NCBI GenBank assembly: GCA_010093485.1
Contig: MU001514.1
Location: forward strand, 470,266 to 534,265
Origin: Karstenula rhodostoma CBS 690.94
Lineage: Eukaryota; Ascomycota; Dothideomycetes; Pleosporales; Didymosphaeriaceae
Reading direction: 5' to 3'
DNA length: 64,000 nt
Under the pieces are notes generated by a model that was not told the DNA's origin, ran no database searches, and saw only the letters and a program-made list of their open reading frames with translations. Positions 1 to 12,563 of this stretch are shown here, piece after piece. The position numbers and the translations under genes were made by a program. The stretch's first letter is position 1; every line of letters starts with the position of its first letter.

Positions 1-515
1 GGTGGCGGCGGATTACGCTCTTTACGATTGATATCTCTTGGGCTGGCTTGGGTAATGGACTTCCCACCGCGGAAGGCGAAGTCCACGGCGTCACTCTTTA
101 CGATGGGGTTTTTTATTTCACAGATACCCGGTGATGGTAGACAGGGGGGGGGATGCGGGTTGGATTGGTACTTGGGTGTAGAGACGTATTTACAGAGTCG
201 TTGCGCTTAGTTTAATCTATGGAGTGTATAAATATTAGCTATTAGTTATTATTTGTTTGTTAGATGTTCATTACTTTTCCATTATGCTTGGTGGGTACGG
301 GAGAAATACGGGTCTATGCATGGTAGATTGGGAAAAGAAGGACAAAGGAATGTACTGTAAAAGGAAACCCGGAAGCTGAATGTGCACAACAAAACGCTCC
401 AACCCTTATCCACAACGAACCGTGATTAAAAGCCGAAAACAAAACAACCAAACACATGCCAAATGTATACCAATGACGCTACAACACCTCCAGCTCCAGT
501 TCCAGTCTCACCACC
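1..515. other. intergenic, 3' side of the glucan synthase gene
   Basis: No reading frame with coding character is visible. The stretch holds the probable 3' UTR of the minus-strand glucan synthase gene and AT-rich sequence around 230-300. No RNA gene or repeat recognised. Confidence 0.5.
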
Positions 516-3500
516 TCAAGGCTTAGCCAACTGCTCCTTCCTGAAGAACAAAAAGAACCCCACACACACCACCCCCTGCAACACCAACGCAACCCAAAAC
601 ACCGCATCACCAAGCCCATCCAGACTCAGCGCAAGATTCGGGAACACGGGCCCAGGCCCGAGTCTGTCGGGCGCAGACGCCCGCGCCGCCATGGTCGCCA
701 CAGACCCAACCACCTGCGCCGCGGTAAGCGTAAACACGACGTGGAATCTTGTCATGGTCTGCAGCAGAATCATGCCGAAGCCGACACCCTGCAGGGCATC
801 GAGCACGCCGAGCCACAACCACAGAGCGCGGCCGACGAGCGCACCAACGGCCGGCGTGCCCGCCCAAGGGATGAAGGACCCCATGCCTGACGTGCCCCAG
901 AGCATCTGGGCCCAGCGGGGTGCGCCGAGCCCGATAGCGAAGATGGGCAGGATCCAGCTGTGCTCGATGGAGAGGCGCTGGAAGACGACAAACACGGCGA
1001 TCCAGATGAGCACGAAGAAGACGACGATGAGGACAGCGATGCCCCACGCAGGAACCAAGTTGGACTGCCAGAGGTACCGCCAGTTGCGGCCGTAGGGCGC
1101 CGAGAGGAAGTAGTTCTGGATGACGACGACGACGAAGAACCAGAGGATGATTTTACGGCGGCGCAGCGCGCTGTAGAAGGAGGGCACGCTGCCGGGGGAG
1201 CTGCGGTAGAAGTCGGGGAGCCCGAGGAAGAGAGCGACGCCGATGGAGCCGAGGAGGAAAGCCACGGGCGTGGTAATCGCCGTGATGTAGGGGTTTGCGG
1301 CGAACCCGGTGGGGTTCCGACCGGACGCACTCAACGCGGACAGATGCGCGCCCCAGTACCAGAGAACCGTGACATAGATCTGCTGTGTACCTTGGACGAC
1401 GCAGGCGCGGAAAACCCAGGTGTGCGTTGCGGTACCGCCTTCGGACCCAAAGTTCAGCGCGAAAAAGAGAGAGCCCGACCCAGAGGCAAGGGCGTACAAA
1501 CCGGTCGCGACGTTCTGTATCCATCCTCGAGCTGAAACGGAAGTGCCGTGGGGAGCCATGCCGAGAATGAAGAAGGCAAGAGCATAGCAGATGAAGGGAA
1601 GTGCGATGACATAGCGAGACTGCAAGGTGCGGAACAGCGACCACCACAGGATCGACCCAGCTAAGTAGATGCTGGCGACAATGTAGAGCTTGCTGGCAGT
1701 CTGGCCTATCTCCCCGGAAAGTAGAGTGACCTGGTAGCTGTTCGCAGAAAGGATTTGACCAAGCGCAAGCAGGAAGGAGTACACAGGCCAGTCGCGGATT
1801 TTGTACTGCATGATCCTCTTCATGCCCTTTGTTGGCGTATGGTCTTCACCAAGCTCGAACTCGTCCTCGATAATAGTGCCCATCTGCACCGACGAGCTCG
1901 AGCCGCTGCTGCTGCTGCTGTTACTCCCTTGGTCTTCCACCTCGATCTTCGCAAGTTTATTGTAGGATCGCTTGACGCCTAGCTTAGCATCGTGAAATCG
2001 TGCGAACCAGTTCTTCTCGGATCTGATGATGAACTCCTCGATGCAAAGCTCGTTGGTCGATGTGCGTCCGTTGAGGCCACCAAGAAGCCTATCGAACTGC
2101 TTCGCGTAGACACCCTGCGAGTCGGTGAAGAACGGTTCGACGTTCTGCATCCGGTAGTTCTTGTCCTCACCCACTACGGTCTGTAGGCTGAGTACCGATG
2201 CCGATGGGTGAGCGCTGAAGCTCTGCGCGAAGGGCAAAGGGACAGATGTAGGACTATCGGGAACAGCAACAGATCTAGGACTGTCTGGAACACCACATGA
2301 TTCTTGCGACCCTTCCGGACTGATCGAAGATCGAGATACGTATGAATCTTGAGAGTTTTGACGAGACATGTTGCGAGAGACAGCTGCGTGACCGATGTCT
2401 CTTCTCAAGTCACTGCCCGTGAAGTAAGTCTCATTTTCTGCCGTAGTAGCGCTCGGGATTGGGAACAAGGTGTAGCCATTCGAAGGGCTGGCGGGCTGCA
2501 CCTCGGGGAGTGACCCTGGTAGCGATACATCTGACTCTGATGCATTCAGACCATATCGTCGAGCAAGTGCGGTGTTAGGGGTGGGCAAAGCTGGGACAGG
2601 TTCGATCGACAGCTCTTCGCGGATCGGACTCGTCGCCCGACTGTTGACTCGGCTTGCGGCGCGGCTGGGCCTACGACTGGAAGGTCGGGTGTTCGCAGGA
2701 GATATGAAGATCGAACCCGGTGCCGAAGGTAGTGGAGATGAGATGGCAGGCGTGCTTGTACCAGAATTTTTGGAAGCACGCGCTCTGACTACGTGAGCAT
2801 GCGTTCTGATCGATCCAGACTGTAACAGGTCCAGGCCTTCGAGCCATTGGGCTACCGGGAACCGCTGCAGAGACGAACGCGCTCTCATAGTTGCCCGGAC
2901 CTCTTTGGTAGAGGCCATGGCCGACTTGATGGTCTTCTGAAATTGGTGGACAAGGTGTTTGGTCGCGACTGATTCGACCGTGAACCACCATCCAGGCATA
3001 ATCCCAAGACCACCTACGCGAGAGCCAACACCGAGTGCACCCTTGCGACCGAATTCGACTGCAACCAAGCCGAAAGGCTCGTCACGAGATGGAATCAAGG
3101 CAAACTCCGCACCGCTGAAGATACAGGGTGGAAGGACGGTGAACTCTGGCTTGGAGCATACTCGATCTGGGTACAGCTCCATGAGACGTTGCAGCTTGGC
3201 AGCTGCAAACCTTCCGTAGAGATCAATGACCGGCCCAACGCAAATGAGCTGTGCCTTAGCATTCTTCTCCAAGATAGAAGGAAACACGTCCGCGATGAGA
3301 TCGATGCCTTTCTGCTGCGACCAACGTCCGACGAAAACGAAGAGTTCAGCATCTGGATCGACTCGCAGATCAGCCCACTCCTGTGCCTGTGTCCGAAGCA
3401 CACCGCGCTGTGCTTCACCATTGTCATCAATGGCGATAGAGTCCGGCAGCTTGTCGTCTTTGTTCCAAGGTGCGGTATCGGTGGGGTCAGGATTGGGTAA

Positions 3501-6500
3501 CGATCCGATCTTGGTCAACCCCCAAAAGATTGGGTACCTTGCGAACGATCGCTTGCCGTACTTTTTGGACACACCGACAGCACCGAACCCGCGTTGGTGG
3601 ATCCGGAGATAGCTTGCACCTGCGTGCAGCATGTTGAACACCTCGCCGAATTGCACATATCTGTGTACAATCTCCTTACTGAGATTGAAGGTTCTGCAGA
3701 TTTCGTCCAAGTCTTTGCGGCGCTTGATGGACCATAATCCCTGGAATTCGGCGTTGTGAAGCGAAAGACAGCATGGCGGTGCGGCGTACGGCAGAAGATA
3801 GAGCGGCGCAAGCGTACCGTGGTAGTCGTTGATATGATACAGGTCTATCTCAGGAAACCGCTTGATCGCCTGGGCAATGCACTGGTTCCAGGCCGAGTAG
3901 TAGACCGCACTCTCGAGATCGTCCATGCGAGCTGGATATGGGTCGGTCTTGGTCTGCGCGCGAAAAATCGGTGCATCCAGGAGAATGAAAGTGATGTTCT
4001 GGAAACAGTGGTACTGAACGTTGATGTTGTACAGTTGACCAAGGATGGTAACTTGCATCGGCTCGGCGATCTCATCCACTGGGTACTCGATACCGCCAAC
4101 GCAAGGAACGACCCAGATGAGGTTTTGGTGCTGGAGGTTCTTGCCCATTAGCGAAGCCATAACACCCAGGCCACCGATTTTGATTTTGAGGTTCCAATCT
4201 TCGATTTCGTACTCCATGGTAGCAATTAGGATTGTCCGGCGGTGACCCTCGTCCTGGAGGGCGAATCCCTCTTGACGCAGAGGGTTCGACAGCTTCATAG
4301 GTTTCGGCTTTGGTGTCCATGGCTTGAAAGAACCCATCTGTTTGTAGGCGCTGGAGAACGTTGGCAAGCCGGCCATGATAACGGACCGCTTCTCAGACCT
4401 GCCTCGTTTGTTGAACTTGACCTGGTAGAAAGATTTCAGAAACAGCCAGATGGCAAGCGTTCCTGTGACGAGAGGAATCAACATAAGGAGGAGAAAGATG
4501 ATGATCTGCCTCCACGCGGAACCGACTGGCCGATATGTATAGCGTAGATCTCCATCGTTCGCGACAAGCTTGACACCAACATAGGGCATTCCTGGGTTGG
4601 TGATGTTGATAACATTCTTCCCTAGACTGGTCGGAGGAAGCCAGTCCAGGACACCATCCTGATCAACGTCGCCGAACAGCTTTGACTTGTCAGGCTGACC
4701 ATCTGGATTGATGCCCCATGTGCTGAGAATAACGTTTGTTGGATACTCAGTCATGATATCAAAGTGCCACTGTCCAGAGCCTGTATCGTGCATCTTGTCA
4801 GGCAGGCCTGAATCAAAACCATACAGGTTCCAGTCTCCAGTGACATGCATATGCGGCCAGCGACGAGGAGTTGCGGAACCGACATCGCCGTGCATGACGT
4901 GCTCCATACTTCCAGCCATCTCGCTCCAGTAGCGGACCTCAATGTGCTCACCTTCCCATGCTTGATCTTTCGCGCCAGACCATGGCTGCTGAGAGATACT
5001 GGCGTTGGCAGAAGTGTAGTCGAGCCAATCGCTCCACGTAGCACCCCAATTGAGAGTGTACTGCCACTTGTCTGCTCCAGTAGCCTTGTGTGTGACAGTG
5101 AGCGCTCCCGTTTCCTCGTTGCGGTGTAGAAGCGACGAGGAATAATTTGCAGTTGCCGGGAAGACCATTGGATTCTCAGGTTGGCCAACGCGAATCATGA
5201 AATGATCGACCGCTTGGGTATAGAGATTGGTGTTCAATGTGGAGATATTGTTGAGTGTATAGACGTGGATGCCATCATAGACGTTCTCGAGTTCTCCTAC
5301 CATCACCCACGCCGTGCCGATCTGACCCACGTGCTGCTGCTCTTTCTGAACTGTCACATCAGAGCATACGACACTGGAGAGGTTGAGGCGAGCAACTTGT
5401 CCAGATGAGGTCGTCGAACGAACGGAAAAGTTGCGTGTCGCTGACTCGCAATCCATTTCGCTTGAGAAGTGCACTTCGATGGGAATGGTCTGAGGTTGAC
5501 CATCGCGTACTTGAGACACGATTCGAGCGTCATGTCCAGGAATAACGCGAGTGATGGTCGGACGAGGTTCGGCAAACTTGTCTTTCGGTACCAACAGCTT
5601 GTAACCCCATGGTTGCATCTCGAGGCTATTCAGACAACCGTTGGCCTCCGTGGAACCTTCCAGATTCAACGTGGCCGCGGAGGTCCCAAGCGTGTACTCC
5701 TCGTACGGGAAGAACAAGCTCTTGACGGTAGTGCCTGCCGGAAATGGCGCTATAAGGCCCTCGGTCGCGTTCTGGCAGTTGAAAGTGTAGTTGACCGTCT
5801 TGTTATCGTTCGAATAAACGAACCATACTCCCTGGTTTCCCAGATCACCCGCATCGGAGAAGTTTTGGGCGTCAGGGAAGGCCCCCCGATAGACGCTCCA
5901 GATACCGGTTGGTGACGGCAGACCCATGCTGCCATGGAGATAGATATCAGTAGTCTGCTCTGACAATTGTTCGAGGTAAGCGCCGTCATTGAGCACGGCG
6001 TACTGGTCCCGGAGTTCGTAATGGCGTTTGAAGATGTTGCGCATGAAATGCGATGGGTCGCGGTGGTCAAGGCTTACAGAATCATCTTCGCAACCGCGAA
6101 GGGCTTTATCAAATGGCATATCCACGTAGACCTCTTCGCCCATTTTGTAGCAGCCGTGAAGCTGCCACGCACGCTGAGAGGACATCGGTGTTCGGCCAAA
6201 GACATAGTCGCTCGCCTGATTCTCCAAAATGTATGATTCCTGCTCTTCACCCCAGAGTTGGAAGGGTGCGCCCGGCATCAATAAGTTAGCGATAGTGAGC
6301 CCCAGAATGTGTCGTTGCGTGCCATTAGCGAGTGAAGGCCATCGAAACACGTCCTGGTTCGTCATACCCCACAAAAATCGCGGGTCAAACTCGCCAGTGT
6401 ACGCATTGCCCATGTCAGTATGTAAAAGGAGGTCATGCCAGAGCTCCACGAAGTCGACACCTTCCAGGCCGATCGGACCATCCAGACCAAGAAACCGGGT

Positions 6501-7868
6501 CATGGCGCCATAGAACGGGTAATGAAACGCATCTCCATCCAAGGCGACAGATCCGAACTCCCGCAGGTAGTTGGAGTCGTTCCTAGGAGCAACGGCTGCA
6601 ATTGCCTGCGTGTGATTGTCGAAAGGCATGTCTGGCTGCTTCCCGCGCCCAATGAGCAAAGAAGCATACGGTATCTTACTGACGACTTCGCCCACGATGA
6701 GGAAGTTGTCCTTGCCAAAACGCTTTGCACATTTCCTCTGATAGTCGGAGAACCGGGCGTGCACACCAACAGGTGTTTGTGCAGCTTTGTCCATCCGGAA
6801 CCCATCCAAATCCAGCATAGCGATTTGCATGCATGAAAAATGATTGATTTTGTCGAGGACATCATCACGCCACGTGCGGAGACGGTCCTGGACACCTGCA
6901 AACTTGGCGAGCTGAGTTTCCCATACTGGAACTTCACCGACGCCCTTCATATCGCCGTACTATCCGATGTCAGTATTTTACAGAAGCGAAAGAACGGTGA
7001 ATCCAACCTGATCAAATTCGCTATCCTTGCAGGGTTGCCCCATAGCCCCTAGGACGGTTTGGTTGTGGAGAGGATACCCGTCCTCTCCCCACATACGCGG
7101 ATAGTTGCAGGTCGTATTGAGGTTGTTTCCGATCGCGAAGTCGTGATAGTGCCGGTCTGATTTGTAGCGAACATCGTACTCGTCCCACTTGAAAGGTGCG
7201 GTGACATTCTCGCTACCAACCCATTGAAGCAAATCCCCCATTGTTCCGAGGGTGTTGTCCATTATCACGTACATTCCTCGCCGGTGGAGTTCCGAGACCA
7301 GAGCCCTCCAGTCCTCAATCTTGCCATGGTGGTGATCGAGGAGCGTAAAATCGAGTGCTCCGAATCCGTCGCTGCTCCACGGCATGTTGATGAACGGAGT
7401 ACCAGAAAAGTAAATAGCCTGATTGAAGTCAGATTATGGTCCCTGGACATTAGAGCTAAGTACCTTAATTCCCATGCCCTGTATATAGTCCTGGATTAAA
7501 GTGTTAGAACTGGGTTCCAAAAGTCATGGTTCAACGACACTCACAAGATTGTTCATCATCCCTTTGGCATCTCCACCAAACCGGAACTGATTGCTCGTCC
7601 AGTCATGTTCGAAAGTGGTGCCATTTGCTTCATTGTTCGTGGGATCGCCGTCAACGTATCGATCTAGCGTAATACAATAGAACGGAAAGCGCCAGGTCTT
7701 CGGCGAAGGATGGAATATGTGATTTTCCCATTCTCCCCAGTAGTGTAATGGATCAGTTGCGCTTTCGTTCAAGTTCAAATTCCAGCCCTCATGTGCAGGA
7801 TCATAGCGAAGTGCGAGGCCAGGTAGAAGGAGACAAAACAGGGACAGGAGTTTGCGAACTGCAAACAT
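516..7868 (-). CDS. ags1: alpha-1,3-glucan synthase (cell wall)
   Basis: Synthesises alpha-1,3-glucan of the fungal cell wall at the plasma membrane. Four exons: 7868-7545, 7490-7464 (27 nt), 7418-7008 and 6959-516, giving 2401 aa, the usual family length. The start MFAVRKLLSLFCLL opens a signal peptide. An extracellular alpha-amylase-like (GH13) domain follows, with DLDGFRMDKAA near residue 303 carrying the expected catalytic Asp and WGEEQ near 490. A membrane segment lies near 1070. Next comes a GT5 glycogen-synthase-like domain with KIGGLG near 1180 and the E-x7-E-type motif RDEPFGLVAVEFG near 1545. A Ser-rich low-complexity linker leads to a C-terminal multi-span region (about 1970-2400) thought to export the glucan. 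Splicing restores the family-conserved string GMGIKAIYFSGTPFIN across two junctions. The product family is certain; whether it is Ags1 or a paralogue cannot be told here. Confidence 0.96.
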
Positions 7869-10120
7869 TGCCGCTGATTTGGTACTCGATCTAAGTAGAG
7901 TGGTGGTGAAACGAGAGTAAAGGATGCGCGTGGTCCGGGCATACCGGTCCCCAACATGATTTTATGAGCTGGAAAGACTGCCGATGCACCCCCTGGAAGC
8001 TTTCAGGTGCGTACATGGTGGGGCATACCCTGCATCACGGCGCGAATCGCTACGCTAGCTCTAATCTCGTTGCATCCGGAAGGGGGAGCACAGCCTTTCG
8101 GTTGAGACTAAGATATTAAAAGTGGTCTCAAGCAGGCGGAGGAAATGGAGCCCGGCCAATCGAGACACGGGCGGCTTTCCACAGGTGACAGCGAGTCTAG
8201 TTCAGTGACGCGTTTCTTCCATGTTGTTGTTGGCCATGTGTGTTTTCGCCGTCCTGTTCAGCTGAACGCCACTGACAGCATCATGGATTGAATTATGCTG
8301 TGCAATCACGCAAGTCCCAAGATAACGGCTTCGAAATGTCCCAATATACAGGGAATCATCCCAATCCCTAGCACGGGAGTTGAAGCGAAGGCGTTGAGTG
8401 TCTTGGCACGGCATGGGGGATCTGGCAAGGATCGGGATTCTCTGTATAGGTGGGTAGTTTCAGATGTTTTCCGGCCAGGGACAAGGCGCAGGAGCAATTA
8501 AGCTTAACAAGAGCGAAAGTATGGTACCGAAAGCTCGTCGTTGTCGGTAGCCAGTCGGAAGATCCTGCGCGGCTTGGGTGTTGGTGATATATGTCGGTTA
8601 AATTTGCGGTCGTTCTAAAAGATTCCCATGTGGTGGTCCCATGTCGGTGTCCAGGGCACCGATACCCAAGAGCCGCAACTGGTTGTCCGCAATCTATCGC
8701 GCCGCTAGCTTTGTCCAGCATTTTCGGAACACCGAACACGGATGTGCTTCCCTTCGGATGTCCCTCGCTGGTACTGAGTCCTGTCGATGTGCTCAATTTA
8801 CGCAAGTGAAGTAAAACATGGAAACATGTGCAGGTTTCCATTCTGGTCGATCCCTGCTCAGAGGACGTGAACTTACATACAGAAGCACAAGAACGATCCA
8901 CGCGCTGCAAACTTGCCGGTATGACCCGTTGCTGGCAGGGTGAGGGGCCGCGGTAAACATCAACAAAGGCCCGTCGACTGAGTCCTGCAGTATCCCTGCT
9001 CGCCGATTGATTTCCCGTTCCAAAGTTGTTGAGAGATAGCCTGGGTGCATCAGCGCAATCTTTGGCAACGCCATGTGAAGGATCTTCAAAAGACAGACCA
9101 GTAGAACTTCGATTTAAGTGCCGGTCGCTACTCCTTGTAAACTAAGATTAAATCGACGTGGAGAGGCTGTAAATGACCAGGCGCACAGAAGCGCGAAGAG
9201 ATAGTGGCGTCGCGGGAAACGATCGCACAGCATACCGCACACGTGTCAGTTGGTAGCAACATTAATAAAAGAGAAGTTCGTGCCGAAGGACCTTGGAAAA
9301 GGTGCTTAGGAGAGGATGACGCTCACGAAAGAAAGAAGACATGGAAAGTTACAGCGATGCACGACCTCGAGAGTCTCGAGACCTCCGCAGTAACACGGGC
9401 ACCCATCCCGGAATGCTGCGTTCCCAATACCTACATAGAGTTGACAAGGCTGACTCGCCTGTTGCACCCGCTTCGTGCGACAATGGACACTTTGCTTACC
9501 GTCGGTCGCGTTTCGATAGATCCGCCTGTTTATTTCGGTGGATTCCTGGGAAGGGTTAACAGTCGACGAATGATGATAATGCCCTACTACGAAATGGCCA
9601 TGTTTTAGATTTGGAATGAAGAGCAGTCTACATGGTACAACTTGTCGGGTTTTCAATTGTCATCGTAACTCCATGCATTGCCAGTGTCTGGAAGACTGGG
9701 CAAACTCCACTCGATGCTTCGGTGAGATGACGGTCTCCTTACCATGATGGATACAATCTCGCTGCCAAGCTTTCTCCTAGGAGGCGCGAAAGGCAGTTCT
9801 GTTGGCGCATAATATCATGCCACGCCTACAACGGGTCTGCATTCGCCTAAATAAGGCAACGGGCGCACAGGAGGCGCCCGGCGGTGCAATCAGAGAGAGC
9901 AAATGTTGCCCGTGCCCAGAATGTTATTAGCCTCGAAGACCCGGGGGTGTTACAACTGTAAAGTTTGAGACCAGATCATAGCGCAACGCGATTTACAGTC
10001 GTACAGCTGCAGCTGATCAGGCTCATCAACCCTCATCATGGTGCCAATCCAATACGAATACTGCGATCCGAACAAAGGCTCGAGCGCGAGTCGGCTGCGC
10101 AAATCTGCTTCGAGCAGAGA
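7869..10120. other. gene-free stretch, 2.25 kb
   Basis: Upstream region of the glucan synthase gene. Open frames of 60-180 codons occur on both strands (the longest at 8368-8910, minus) but none shows a domain, a signal peptide or splice-linked coding exons. I see no tRNA or repeat. It probably contains the glucan synthase promoter. Confidence 0.4.
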
Positions 10121-10499
10121 TCACTTCAGATACCTCTGCGTGTAGCCGTCGCCCTTCTCTTCGCAGCCAAGGCAGACCGTTGTCTTGTATATGCCGGAGA
10201 GGCTGCTAGCTTCATGGTAGGGCAAAACATCCGCGCCATCGAAGTCATCCGATTTGAGGGGGATTGCATAGCGAAGCGTGAACTGCTCCTTGGGCAGACC
10301 GGGTGCTGGCACGTCTCGCTGCGTGAAGACGTGGATTGTTGGACGGAGCGCTGGAAGGTGGCCATGCTATGCGATATTAGGTATGACATCGACTGGCGAA
10401 GACATCGTCGTCTTCGTGTTCATCAGCTGTCAAGGCTCTGCAGAGGGGTCCCGACTCGGATTGTGCTGCCGCGCGTATTGTGACAGGTGTCGTCGTCAT
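10121..10499 (-). CDS. small hypothetical protein, tentative two-exon gene
   Basis: Not recognised. The minus frame 10366-10121 has coding character, including PKEQFTLRYAIPLKSDDFDG and a C-terminal CLGCEEKGDGYTQRYLK with a CxxC pair. It is open back to a TAG that coincides with a possible acceptor (CATAG). An upstream frame from ATG 10499 encodes an acidic start ending HEDDD. Joining 10499-10404 to 10366-10121 gives 113 aa in phase. The implied intron is only 37 nt, shorter than any other in this window, though it contains CTAAT as a possible branch site, so the 5' exon may be wrong. An inverted-repeat element lies about 50 bp upstream of the ATG. No function can be proposed. Confidence 0.4.
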
Positions 10500-11328
10500 C
10501 GCAGAAAGATGTTGGCAGGAATGCTGACTAACTGCGGTCCCTCACGCCAACAGGTGGTGCAATAATTATTGGGCGCTGTAATAACGACTCATACCTTACT
10601 AATACAATTCTAGTAATTCTACTAGAGGAGAACAGGTCTCGCAGGGAAGAATTAGGGCGGCAGAGTATTAGTCATCATTACAGCGCTCAATAATTATTGC
10701 ACCACCTGTTGACGCCATTGGATATCTAAGAGCATTCATCGAACAGCATCAGATCGACATTGTTCTGTTTCGCACTGTAGGTGCAAGTTTAAAATCGACT
10801 TGGTGTCCCTTTGACGTTCGCTCAGAGACATGTTAGATGCGGCGGATTGGGCCACGGCAGCATTCGCACTGCTTGTCCCGGCTTTGTTCACAACGACAGC
10901 TCCGTTAAATCCATTCGGGTGTTACGCATCCCAGCAGACCTCTTGGTGTTCCAAGGCCGGCGACTGCACCTGGGGTATCAAATCGCACAACGCTTGCTGA
11001 TGGAGCGATACCGTCGTACAACAGTTTCGGACATCCTTCTTATTCACATCATACACTACCTAAAAAGGACCTTTGCCGTACATCCCGGGCGCTCGTATCC
11101 TTACCTGCGAACAACGTCGACATGATATACGTGATGTTTTTTCGGACTTTGGCGACCACTCGTTGTCCGGGCCGGCCTAACTCCTTTAGTCATTCAATAC
11201 CCGAACTGACGCTGCATGAGCAACCATGCGCCGTATAAAGACGTACTCGATCTAGTATCCTGACAGGTAGGCTAAGCGTTTAGAACTGCTGGCTAGAACA
11301 TCAACAAAGCATATCTCTTAGCGTCGCA
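10500..11328. other. intergenic, contains MITE-like element
   Basis: Holds the inverted-repeat element at 10548-10711. The rest (10712-11328) is the upstream region of the plus-strand dehydrogenase gene, with no convincing reading frame. Confidence 0.45.
10548..10711. mobile_element. MITE-like element, 164 bp, terminal inverted repeats of about 47 bp
   Basis: The left end begins CAACAGGTGGTGCAATAATT and the right end is its reverse complement. The arms match over about 47 bp with four mismatches, all but one transitions. The inner 70 bp does not pair and codes for nothing. The four bases ACGC stand directly outside both ends (10544-10547 and 10712-10715), a possible target-site duplication. 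Size, long inverted repeats and absence of an ORF fit a non-autonomous DNA transposon; the superfamily is not determined. No second copy was seen in this window. Confidence 0.75.
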
Positions 11329-12182
11329 ATGGCCGCAGGCAAACAAATCATCCTCGTCACCGGTAAGCCATCTCGGATATCCTAATCAGTAAACTAATAT
11401 ATTGCAGGCGCCAATTCTGGCATTGGACTCGGTAAGTAACACAGGACCATGACTGCGTTAATCCTGTTTGCTCAGCACTGTAATGCTTAGACACTGCGTA
11501 CTACCTCGCAAAAGCAGCCAGCAACCATGTCATTATGGGAGTGCGAAGTCTCGAAAAGGGACAAAGAGCGCTCGACCAACTCAGAGCTCGTAAGCCTCCG
11601 GGCACGCTGAGTCTTCTCGCCCTCGATGTCTCAAACGATGAGAGTATCCACGCCGCAGCCAAGAAGCTCGAAGCAGATTTTGGCCGCCTCGATGTCCTCG
11701 TCAACAACGCCGGCAACCAAATCCAGCCCAGATTCCCAACGCGCGAACAGCTCCGCGAAACCTTCGAAACCAACGTCTACGGCCCGGTCATCCTGACGCA
11801 AACCCTTATTCCCCTCATTACCGCGTCCCAGGGCAAGAAAATCATCAATGTATCGTCAGAGCTAGGAAGTATCACTGCGGGCTCGAACCCTGACTTTTAC
11901 ACCCACCAGAACCCATTCACGGCTTATCGCATGAGCAAGGCCGCCCTCAACATGTTCAGCACGACCACATACGCGCACCTCAAGGACCAAGGCGTCAAGG
12001 TTTGGAGCTTCTGTCCTGGGTTCGTCGTTACCGATCTTGCAGGGCAGAGAGAGGGTCGGGCTGCGATGGGCGCGGAGAGTTCGGAAACGAGCGCGCAGGC
12101 AATCTTGGATATTGTGGAAGGCAAGAGGGACGCCGAGGCGGGCACGTTCATTGGCCGTTACGATGCCCAAATTCCCTGGTGA
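11329..12182 (+). CDS. short-chain dehydrogenase/reductase (SDR)
   Basis: NAD(P)-dependent oxidoreductase of unknown substrate, probably cytosolic (no targeting signal). Exons 11329-11362, 11408-11431 (24 nt) and 11491-12182 give 249 aa, the classical SDR size. The cofactor motif TGANSGIG (residues 11-18) is built across the first junction. NNAG is at 91-94, the catalytic Ser at 141/142, and Tyr165 and Lys169 lie in YRMSK. Both introns have GTAAG donors. The presence of Asp and Arg residues after beta-2 (MGVRSLEKG) leans towards NADP, but this is inference. It lies 381 bp upstream of the PI-PLC-like gene on the same strand, with no evidence that they work together. Confidence 0.93.
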
Positions 12183-12563
12183 TGGCGGAGGGAAGATCTT
12201 TCAGAGTAGTAAAGCAGGACACGAGAGATGTACGAGTACAGGAACAGAATGCATATCCTACTTAAGCTTGCTTCCGTTGTCTTGAGGTGTCCATGTTCAA
12301 GCCGTTCGTGGGCTCCGCAATTGCGCTACGGCACTAGCGTTACGGCACTAGCGCTACCACGTGTGCGTCACGCAATGGGACAACTCCCTCCCAATTCCTT
12401 CACCTTGCTCGGAGCGTTCCTATTTCATATCTCTCCGGCGCCATCCTGCGAGGACATTGGGATAGGCGGGGTGATTTATGAAGGTCGACATACACAACGA
12501 ACAGTCGGCTTTGGAGGACAAGGCAACATGTTGAGCAAACTGGTGGGTTCCTGATCGAACTCG
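12183..12563. other. intergenic between SDR and PI-PLC-like genes
   Basis: About 380 bp without a supported gene. A 13-bp direct repeat (TACGGCACTAGCG) occurs twice in tandem near 12330-12356, followed by CACGTG-like sequence. Otherwise nothing recognised. Confidence 0.4.

Noticed and set aside
463..1535. Plus-strand ORFs opposite the 3' end of the glucan synthase gene
   Set aside because: Low-complexity translations antisense to conserved membrane segments of the synthase.
8368..8910. 180-codon minus ORF in the gene-poor region
   Set aside because: No signal peptide, domain or regular codon pattern; competing frames are also open.
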